This document shows positions 33,157-39,006 of a DNA stretch of 39,006 nucleotides, one piece after another. A program made the position numbers and the translations under genes. The DNA comes from Streptomyces benahoarensis (GTDB taxonomy: Bacteria > Actinomycetota > Actinomycetes > Streptomycetales > Streptomycetaceae): assembly GCF_007280575.1 (NCBI RefSeq), contig NZ_VKJP01000018.1, forward strand, positions 1 to 39,006, written 5' to 3'. Position 1 is the stretch's first letter. Every line of letters begins with the position of its first letter. The notes under the pieces are model-generated. The model was not told the origin of the DNA and ran no database searches. It saw only the letters and a list, made by a program, of their open reading frames with translations.

Positions 33157-33678
33157 TCAGAGGGGCGTGACGATGTCGTGCGCGGCGGTGAAGCCCTCGG
33201 AGAGCAGGGCCTTGGGGGTGGCCGCGAGCGCGAGGGAGTGCTGCCAGGCGAGGACGTCGTCGGGCACCCGCCGGTTGGTGGGCCGCGTGCGGTTGCGGGC
33301 CCGGCAGGTGTCGAGGTGGGGGAGGAAGCGCAGGGCGATGGCTGGGCGGCCGTGGCGGTGGGCCTGCTCGACCAGCTCCGCGCGGACGCGGGCCTCCACG
33401 TTCGTGGAGTCGAGGTAGAGGGTGGTCCCCTCGCTCAGGTACTTCTCCAGCAAGATGTTCTGCTCGACCACGGCGGCCGGGGTCACCGCCTGGTCGCCGG
33501 CGTCGCCCCCGATCCGCTCGCGCAGGGAGTCGAGGCAGACCACCGTGACGATTCCAGTCTCGGCGGCGAAGGTGCTCTTGCCCGACGCACCGGGGCCGAC
33601 GGCCACCAGGAGAGTGCCAGGCTCCACAGAGTCGATGCCGAGGCCGATCCCGGCGAGCGCGAGCATGGCGTCGTCCAT
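33157..33678 (-). CDS. P-loop kinase of the polynucleotide kinase/zeta-like type
   Basis: 173 residues. Walker A GPGASGKST is at 28-36, then VCLDSLRERIGG, LYLDSTNVEARVRAEL (the D-[ST]-T-N motif of AAA_33/T4 Pnk-like kinases) and a lid-like Arg pair RNRTRPTNRRVP. Relatives phosphorylate nucleic-acid ends, RNA or small molecules. The ATG is one base after the stop of the upstream membrane protein gene, so the two are translationally coupled. Its role in the transfer operon is unknown. Confidence 0.82.
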   Translation of the reverse strand: MDDAMLALAGIGLGIDSVEPGTLLVAVGPGASGKSTFAAETGIVTVVCLDSLRERIGGDAGDQAVTPAAVVEQNILLEKYLSEGTTLYLDSTNVEARVRAELVEQAHRHGRPAIALRFLPHLDTCRARNRTRPTNRRVPDDVLAWQHSLALAATPKALLSEGFTAAHDIVTPL

Positions 33679-33679
33679 C

Positions 33680-34183
33680 TCAACGCTCCCCGAGGGTGTT
33701 GTTCGTGCGGGCGAACAGGCCCTTCGTCGTGGTGGCGAGGTTGGTGTTCTCCTGCCGTACGGGCCCGGCGTAGTGGTGGTGGTGCTCGGTGTGCATGTCG
33801 TGCTTCGCGCGGCCGAGGGACTTCAGGAGCGATCCGGCGGCGAGGACCAGGGCGACGGGCCCGGCGGCGCCGACCGCGAGGGTGACCGGGTCGACCTGCC
33901 CGAGCGTGTAGAGCACGAGCGAGGTGGCGCCGCCGGCGGACAGGGCGGCGACGCTGCCGGAGAGCATCAAAGCGCTGGCATCCGTCGCCTTCTGGCTCAT
34001 CGGCGGGCGGCCGGGCTGGGCACAGGGCACGGCGTCTCCAGTGGTCGGCAGCGGGGCGATGTCCTTGTAGCTGGTGGCCGTGGGGCCGGTGGTGCTGTAG
34101 CCCTCGGCGATGAGGCGAGCGGCCTCGGCGGCGGCCTGCGCCTCGCTGAGCGGCTGACGGGAGTGGGTGGTCGGCTCGTACAC
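33680..34183 (-). CDS. Small membrane protein, Spd-like
   Basis: 167 residues. A polar N-terminus (1-70) is followed by two hydrophobic helices (ALMLSGSVAALSAGGATSLVLYTL and PVTLAVGAAGPVALVLAAGSL), then a His-rich segment HTEHHHHYAGP and a C-terminal tail. The GTG start has AGGAGG eight bases upstream. Small two-helix proteins next to TraB in Streptomyces plasmids are spread (Spd) proteins, needed for plasmid transfer within the recipient mycelium. The match here is by layout and position only. Confidence 0.62.
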   Translation of the reverse strand: MYEPTTHSRQPLSEAQAAAEAARLIAEGYSTTGPTATSYKDIAPLPTTGDAVPCAQPGRPPMSQKATDASALMLSGSVAALSAGGATSLVLYTLGQVDPVTLAVGAAGPVALVLAAGSLLKSLGRAKHDMHTEHHHHYAGPVRQENTNLATTTKGLFARTNNTLGER

Positions 34184-34220
34184 GTCGGGTCCTCCTGCGG
34201 GGGCTGCGCGTGGGCATGGG

Positions 34221-34255
34221 GCAGGCCCGGAGCCGGGGGAGGGCTCCGGGCCTGC
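34221..34255 (-). terminator. Intra-operon hairpin
   Basis: GCAGGCCCGGAGCC (34221-34234) and GGCTCCGGGCCTGC (34242-34255) form a perfect 14-bp stem with a 7-base loop between the translocase gene and the Spd-like gene. It may attenuate transcription or stabilise the upstream mRNA. Confidence 0.65.
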
Positions 34256-34274
34256 GGTCGGCTGTGCGGGATGG

Positions 34275-35672
34275 TCAGTCGGCGGGGACGGGGATGATGC
34301 GCTGGGTGCCGTCGGGGCGGGCGAGTTGCCCGCGGTCGCGCATGGTGCTGACGGTGGTGCTGATGGTGCCGCGCCGGACCGCGCGGCCGCCGTCGTCCGC
34401 CAGGGCCTCCTGGAGCTCCACCATGGTCATGCCGTCGGGCGGCAGCGCCGCGAGGATCCGCTGAGCGGTCGTCATCGTCGCCAGGGTCGGCTCGTCCGGC
34501 CCACCGGGCGGCGCGCTGGGAACACCCGTGCCGTCGCCCGTCTCGCCAGCAGCAGCCTTGCGCTCCTTGGCGGTCACGTACGCCTCCAGGTCGATCGCGT
34601 CGCCCGGCGGCGGCTGGGTGCCGTACAGGGAGAGGATCACCGGGTCGTAGCCGACGCACGGCTCGACGCTGCCGACGACGTAGGTCCGCGCCATGCTGGT
34701 GGGGCGGCGGGACGTCAGGTGGTAGAGCATCCCCTGGCTGTTGACGTCGTCCTCGTCGTCGGCCGCTGTCTCGTTGTACCGGCGGACCCGCTGGACCTGG
34801 CCGACGACCTTCGGGATCGGCTGGAGGGCCTCGCCGCGGGGGACCAGGCCGTCGCCGACGAGCTGCTGCATCATCGCGGACGACCAGCGCAGCAGGATGA
34901 CTTCGCCTTCCTTGAGCATGCCGCGCAAGGTGTCGCTGCCGCCGAGCTCGTCGAGGTGGCCGGCCTGCGCGGCGATGATGATGCCGACGCCCACCGACCG
35001 GCCCGTCCGCCCAAGCTCCTTGATGAGCCGCGCGCCCTCGTCGCGGAACGGGGCGCCCTTCTCCAGCAGCCGGTTGGCCTCGTCGACGATGCCGTAGACC
35101 AGCGGGTCGGGGGCGTCCTTCACGAACCCGGAGCGGCCCATCTCCGCGTACGCGGCCATGCGGCGTTCGGCCTCGGCGACCAGGCCGCGCAGCATGAGGA
35201 TCGTCTCGTACTGCGTGGTGACCCGGGTGGCGACGTGGCCCTTGGCCTCGGGCACCGACTGACCTGATTTCAGGTCGGCCAGGTGGACGACGATGCCGGA
35301 GAGCTTGCAGGCGATCAGGATCGCCTGCACCAGGCGGGACTTGCCTGCGCCGGTGGTCCCGAAGATGGCGCCGCGCTGGGCGTTGCCGGTCTTCGGGTCG
35401 AAGAGGCGGAACCGCAGTGGCGAGCCGTCGAAGTAGGTGCCGAGCGTGACGCGGCCTCGTGCGTCCAGCATCAGGTCGTGCAGGTTGATTTCCCGCATGT
35501 TCATCAGGGGGTTGGACGGGTAGACCCGCACGATGGCCTGGCGTCCCACGCCCTGCTCGAAGATCACGCGGGTGTAGTCCTCGACCTTGAGCAGGTCGCA
35601 GAGCGCCTCGTGGTCGTAGCGTCTCACCCCGCCGGCCGGGGTCTTGAGCACGTACTCGCGCACGTCCGGCAT
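34275..35672 (-). CDS. FtsK/TraB-like DNA translocase
   Basis: 465 residues. Walker A GTTGAGKS is at 105-112 and Walker B LVYGIVDEA ends at about 199, in an FtsK/HerA-type ATPase core; then GRTGRSVGVGIIIAAQAG. The C-terminus (about 395-465) is a winged helix (TTAQRILAALPPDGMTMVELQEALADDGG), corresponding to the FtsK gamma domain or the TraB DNA-binding wHTH that recognises 8-bp clt repeats. Actinomycete TraB-type proteins move double-stranded DNA in a single-protein conjugation system. The ATG at 35672 overlaps the stop of the gene upstream (TGATG). I see no N-terminal membrane helices, so the adjacent membrane proteins may anchor it. Confidence 0.88.
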   Translation of the reverse strand: MPDVREYVLKTPAGGVRRYDHEALCDLLKVEDYTRVIFEQGVGRQAIVRVYPSNPLMNMREINLHDLMLDARGRVTLGTYFDGSPLRFRLFDPKTGNAQRGAIFGTTGAGKSRLVQAILIACKLSGIVVHLADLKSGQSVPEAKGHVATRVTTQYETILMLRGLVAEAERRMAAYAEMGRSGFVKDAPDPLVYGIVDEANRLLEKGAPFRDEGARLIKELGRTGRSVGVGIIIAAQAGHLDELGGSDTLRGMLKEGEVILLRWSSAMMQQLVGDGLVPRGEALQPIPKVVGQVQRVRRYNETAADDEDDVNSQGMLYHLTSRRPTSMARTYVVGSVEPCVGYDPVILSLYGTQPPPGDAIDLEAYVTAKERKAAAGETGDGTGVPSAPPGGPDEPTLATMTTAQRILAALPPDGMTMVELQEALADDGGRAVRRGTISTTVSTMRDRGQLARPDGTQRIIPVPAD

Positions 35673-36520
35673 CAGGTCAGCTCCTTGCGCACGGTGTACG
35701 TGGTGGCCTCGATCAGCTCGACGCCGGGCATCGCGGTGTCGGCGATCTCCTCCCACAACGCGGCATCGTCGTCGGCCTGCTCCGGCTCGGCGGGTTGCGG
35801 GCGCACGCCCAGGACCAGGAGCCGGACTCCGGCGCCGCGTCCGGGGACCGGCCCGATCTCGATCAGGTCCTCCGGCATGTCCAGGTACGCGGACAGCGCC
35901 GTTGCGGAGATCTCCGGCACCGGGGTTCCGCGCTTCTCCGCTCCGATGACGAGCGCGAGGCACTGCTCGGTCACCTGCCGGTGCTCCACGAGCACGGTGC
36001 CGGGTGCGACGCCGCCCTCGACCGCGATGTTCTCCCCCCACCACCGGGCCTGCGGAGTGTCGTACGTGACCGACGGGGCTTCCTCGGTCTCTTCCAGGGC
36101 GGCCTCGGCTGCTGCGGCGAACTCGGCGAGCTCCTGGGCCACCGCCTCGTCGACGAGGTCACGGGCGAGACGGCCGGGGCGCATGACCCAGGTGGCGCCG
36201 GTCCACAGCGCCACCACGCCCGCCTGCACGAGCAGGGACACCCCGGTGTCGGGCGCCAGGCGCTCGGCGACCAGGAGGACGCAGGCGCCCACATGGGGGG
36301 CGACGTAGACGCCGATGGCCGTGTCCCGCGCCGAGACGGGGCCTTTGAAGATCTTGATGTTGGTCGCCAGGCCGATCCCGGCGGTCGTCACGGCGGCGAG
36401 GACGCCGGGGGCGGTGACGGAGTCGGTGGCCAGACCCACGGTGAGGACCGCGGCCCCGGCGACGGTTGCGGCACGGCCGGCGGTGGCGCGGCTGACCACC
36501 GCACGCACGCGAGCGAACAT
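35672..36520 (-). CDS. Membrane protein, transfer operon
   Basis: 282 residues. Three or four hydrophobic helices lie in the first 125 residues (AATVAGAAVLTVGLA, VLAAVTTAGIGLATN, GVYVAPHVGACVLLVAERL, VQAGVVALWTGATWVM), then an Ala/Glu-rich helix and a soluble domain ending LIEATTYTVRKELT. Its stop overlaps the translocase start, a sign of tight coupling. It is a good candidate for the membrane anchor of the FtsK-like ATPase, by position only; no family is recognised. Confidence 0.75.
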   Translation of the reverse strand: MFARVRAVVSRATAGRAATVAGAAVLTVGLATDSVTAPGVLAAVTTAGIGLATNIKIFKGPVSARDTAIGVYVAPHVGACVLLVAERLAPDTGVSLLVQAGVVALWTGATWVMRPGRLARDLVDEAVAQELAEFAAAAEAALEETEEAPSVTYDTPQARWWGENIAVEGGVAPGTVLVEHRQVTEQCLALVIGAEKRGTPVPEISATALSAYLDMPEDLIEIGPVPGRGAGVRLLVLGVRPQPAEPEQADDDAALWEEIADTAMPGVELIEATTYTVRKELT

Positions 36521-36539
36521 GGGCTTCTCCAGAAACAGG

Positions 36540-36575
36540 GCGGGGCGGCCGGGCCATCGGCTCCGGCCGCCCCGC
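36540..36575 (-). terminator. Intra-operon hairpin
   Basis: GCGGGGCGGCCG (36540-36551) and CGGCCGCCCCGC (36564-36575) form a perfect 12-bp stem between two transfer genes. Confidence 0.5.
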
Positions 36576-36590
36576 GCGGGGTTGGTGGGG

Positions 36591-37010
36591 TCAGCGGTTG
36601 CTGTAGTACTCCCGGGTGGCCAGCTCGCCCGGCTTGGACACGATGGCGTCGTGCACGGGCCCGTAGTCGGCCTCATGGCCGTCTTTCGCGGCGCGGAAGT
36701 CGCCGGCCATCTCCTCCGCCTCGGCCGCCAGGGACTCGGCGTCGGAGAGCACGCCGCGCATCACACCGGCGGCGTCGCGGTGCGCGTCGACGACGGCACC
36801 CGAGACCCACATGGCAGACGCGGTGTCGGCCAGAGTGTCCACCTGGCGCGCGCAGTCCTCGACGTAGTTGTAGGCGCCGCGTACGGACTCGCTGAGGGCG
36901 AGCATCGCCATGCTCGCCAGCCCCAGCTTGGCCGTGGCGACGGTGTAGGTGACGCCGTCGACGAAGAGCTCGGCGACCTTGCTGCCCGCACGGGCGAGGT
37001 CCATTCCCAT
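36591..37010 (-). CDS. Small helical protein, transfer operon
   Basis: 139 residues; AAGGAG is five bases before the ATG at 37010. It is Ala-rich and predicted wholly helical, with a possible membrane-associating segment (VATAKLGLASMAMLALSES) and heptad-like helices after it (EDCARQVDTLADTASAMW, SDAESLAAEAEEMAGDF). The start lies two bases after the stop of the large charged protein. Similar helical proteins beside TraB genes are often labelled conjugal transfer proteins; I assign no function. Confidence 0.72.
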   Translation of the reverse strand: MGMDLARAGSKVAELFVDGVTYTVATAKLGLASMAMLALSESVRGAYNYVEDCARQVDTLADTASAMWVSGAVVDAHRDAAGVMRGVLSDAESLAAEAEEMAGDFRAAKDGHEADYGPVHDAIVSKPGELATREYYSNR

Positions 37011-37012
37011 GG

Positions 37013-38966
37013 CTACTCCTTGTGGTACGAGGATGCGGCGGGCGCGGTGTGGCCCATGTCGCGCACGACGTCCGCGACGGGCCGGTCGTGCTCGGCCGCG
37101 ATGTCTCCGGCAAGGGAGATCGCCTCCGAGGCACGCGGCAGGCCCGCCGCGACCGCGACGGCCTTGTCCTCCACGACCCCGGCCCGGTCCATCAGCCGGG
37201 TGCACCAGCCGACGAACACGCCGGGCACGTTCTTGGCGATCAGGGCGGCACGCAGGCCCTCCAGGGCGGCCTGGAGGCGCTGGCAGCGGTCGGCGACCTG
37301 AAGGGCGTGCTCGGCGCCCGCCAGGATCTCCTCCGCCATGTCCTTGTCCGCGTCGATGACGTCGTAGACCGTCAGGTCGCTGTCACCGAACTGCGTGTTG
37401 CCCACCGGCGGGGCGGATCGTGCAGGCGGTCCTCCGGGCATCGGGATCGCCTCCTTTCTCTTGTTCTTCGGTGCCTGCGAGCTGGTGCTCGACGGCGTCG
37501 GTGCGGGGGGAGCCGGGGAGGCCGGCGGTGTCTGCGGCGCGGCGGGGCCGGGCGGGAGACCCGGGCTCGGGTTGGAGACGTTGACGATCCGGGCCCGGCG
37601 CCGCAGCACCTCCGCCCGCACCTTCTCGGCCCTGTCCCGCGCCTCCCAGTCGGTCCGGTGGAGCGTGGTCTTGTACTCCACCCGCATCCCGGGCGGCGGC
37701 CGCAGCCACTCCCCGTCCGCCCGCGGCTCCTGCCTCGGCGGCGGCTGGTGCTCGCGGGTGCGGCGGGACCGCGACCCGGGCCCGGCCCCCGTCGGCCCGC
37801 CGGCCTCCTGCCCCGGGGGCTCAGCCCCGGGCGCCGCCCCCTCATTCCCGGGCTGCGGCTTCGGCGACGTGGCCTTCGGCGGCGCCGTCGATGATCCCTT
37901 CGGCGCCCGCGGATTCTTCTTCAGGTCGACCTTCGGTTCGGGCTCAGCGGCGTCCTCGGCCGGGGCGTCCTTTTCGGCTTTCTGTGCCTTCCGTCGGGCC
38001 TTGCGGTCCTCTTTGGCGTCGGCCCGCTCCTGTCGGCGGGCCTCTCGGGCCGCGTCGCGGCGGGCGGCCTTGGCTTCGAGGCGCCCGTTGCGGATGCGGT
38101 CCTTCGCGGCCTGCCGGTCGTCCTCCGAGCCGTGCTTGCGGTCCCGGCCCTTGCCCCAGTCCTCCAGCTTGGCCGCCGCACGGTCCGAGGCCCGCTGGTC
38201 CTTCGCCCGCCGCTTGTCCGCGGCCCGCTCCTGGCGGCGGCGGGCTCGCTCCAGGCTCGGGCTGGACGCACTGGAACTCGGCGACTTGCCGGACTTCGGA
38301 CTCTTGGGGCCCGGCCCGGAGCCGTCCTTGCCCTTGCCCCCCGAGCCGTCCTTGCCTTTGCCGCCTGAGCCGTCCGGCCCCGTCGAGCCCTTGCCTTTGC
38401 CCTTGGCGCCAGGGTCGTTCTTGCCACCGCCCCCGGTCTTCGTTCCACGGCCACTTCCGGTGCCGCTCTCGCCGAACGTCCCCTTCGAGCCGCCCTTGTT
38501 CTTGGTGGCGTCGCGGCCGAACTCGGTCGGCGACTGCACGCGACCCTTCGCGCGGGCCTTCGCCGCGTCGTTGCCGATGGCCGCCAGGGCGGACTCGTGC
38601 TCGGCGCGGTCCTTGATTCGTCCGGCCTTCGCCTTCGCGGCGGCCAGGCGAACGGGCGCCTGGTCCTGGAAGCGCTGGCGGCGGTCGTCCACCCACTGCG
38701 TCATGCCGCGCAGGGCGGCGACCGCAATGCCGATCGACGCCACCATCATTCCGCCCAGGCCGTCCCGGCCCCGGCCGCCCTCGGCCTCTCCCTCACCCTC
38801 GTCACGGGCCTCTGACCGCAGCGCGGCCGGGAGCGCCGTGCTGTGCGCCGGTGAGGCCGGGACCGGCGGGGGAGGGACGGCAGGTTCGGGGATCGACAGC
38901 GTCGGCAGGACCAGGGTCGGCGGGGGCTCCTCGAAGTCCTCGTCCTCGTTCACGTCGGCCACCGGC
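37013..38966 (-). CDS. Large charged, repeat-rich protein of the transfer operon (5' end missing)
   Basis: About 650 residues remain and the true N-terminus is off the contig. After an acidic/Pro-rich segment comes one possible membrane helix (GGMMVASIGIAVAALRG), then a long disordered stretch with Gly-Lys repeats (GSGGKGKDGS repeated) and a Lys/Arg/Ala/Glu-rich coiled-coil region (RRDAAREARRQERADAKEDRKARRK). The C-terminal 130 residues are a compact helical domain (LTVYDVIDADKDMAEEILAGAE ... DVVRDMGHTAP). Opposite charge patterns suggest DNA or cell-wall contact. Reading on through the contig end gives a false start, MGSETCIRDRP, which is translated adapter, not protein. Its stop lies two bases before the next gene. 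Confidence 0.75.
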
Positions 38967-39006
38967 CTGTCTCTTATACACGTCTCCGAGCCCACGAGAC
39001 GCTCAT
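38967..39006. other. Nextera transposase adapter contamination
   Basis: From CTGTCTCTTATACAC at 38967 the sequence follows the Nextera mosaic-end/read-2 adapter to GAGCCCACGAGAC at 39000 with one substitution, then GCTCAT, consistent with the start of an i7 index. It is not genomic. Its minus-strand translation is the well-known artefact peptide GSETCIRDR. Confidence 0.98.

Larger units (their letters stand above)
18804..38966. mobile_element. Integrated phage/ICE-like mobile element (right end not present)
   Basis: Everything right of the interrupted MBL gene fits one element: a serine integrase at the edge, divergent repressor-type regulators, an initiator with intragenic iterons, a DnaB helicase, a methyltransferase, a tyrosine recombinase, and a long minus-strand operon with an FtsK/TraB-like translocase and membrane proteins. 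No phage structural genes are seen in these 20 kb. That favours an actinomycete integrative conjugative element, or a phage-plasmid hybrid. It could also be two elements in tandem, because two recombinases are present. Confidence 0.75.

Noticed and set aside
18804..38966. Complete prophage
   Set aside because: No capsid, portal, terminase, tail or lysis genes in 20 kb, and a TraB-like transfer operon is present.

Overview
The window is high-GC actinobacterial DNA, almost certainly Streptomyces: very high GC, GTG starts, GGAGG-type ribosome sites, Streptomyces-type UvrB, and a uvrB/terC/ogt/GDPD neighbourhood that, from memory, resembles the SCO1964-SCO1969 region of S. coelicolor. No rRNA, tRNA or CRISPR array was seen. 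The last 40 bases are Nextera-type sequencing adapter, so the window ends at a draft contig edge.

Bases 1-18.6 kb are chromosomal. They hold an NLR-like STAND ATPase with an N-terminal RHIM-like amyloid motif; a TagF-like glycosyl/glycerophosphotransferase whose 5' region carries about 22.6 perfect copies of a 7-bp repeat; a flavin monooxygenase coupled to a small gene; a zinc-independent MDR oxidoreductase; an IclR-like regulator; a small helical protein whose C-terminus carries the same amyloid motif as the NLR; a uridine-kinase-like protein with a broken P-loop; a WGR/beta-propeller protein; a PemK/MazF-like protein; a DUF1697 protein; Ogt; a secreted glycerophosphodiesterase; UvrB; and a TerC exporter. 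terC is preceded by a yybP-ykoY-type manganese riboswitch whose expression platform can be read directly.

At about 18.80 kb a metallo-beta-lactamase-fold hydrolase gene is cut. Only its 3' third remains, abutting a large serine integrase. From here to the end is an integrated mobile element whose far end is not in the window. Its left part (18.8-24.9 kb) is phage-like: integrase, a divergent regulator pair with a shared inverted-repeat operator, a small coupled gene, a replication-initiator-like HTH protein with four iteron-like palindromes inside its own gene, and a DnaB-type helicase, an arrangement like lambda O/ori plus its own helicase. The middle (24.9-32.6 kb) holds an amber-interrupted gene, an IS481-family insertion, an orphan DNA methyltransferase behind an operator array, a tyrosine recombinase and an HTH-TPR regulator.

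The right part (39.0-32.6 kb, minus strand) is one conjugation-like operon: a large charged protein (5' end missing), a helical protein, a membrane protein, an FtsK/TraB-like DNA translocase, a second membrane protein, a P-loop kinase and a small protein. It ends at a 21-bp perfect terminator. The element looks like an integrative conjugative element with a phage-type integration and replication module.
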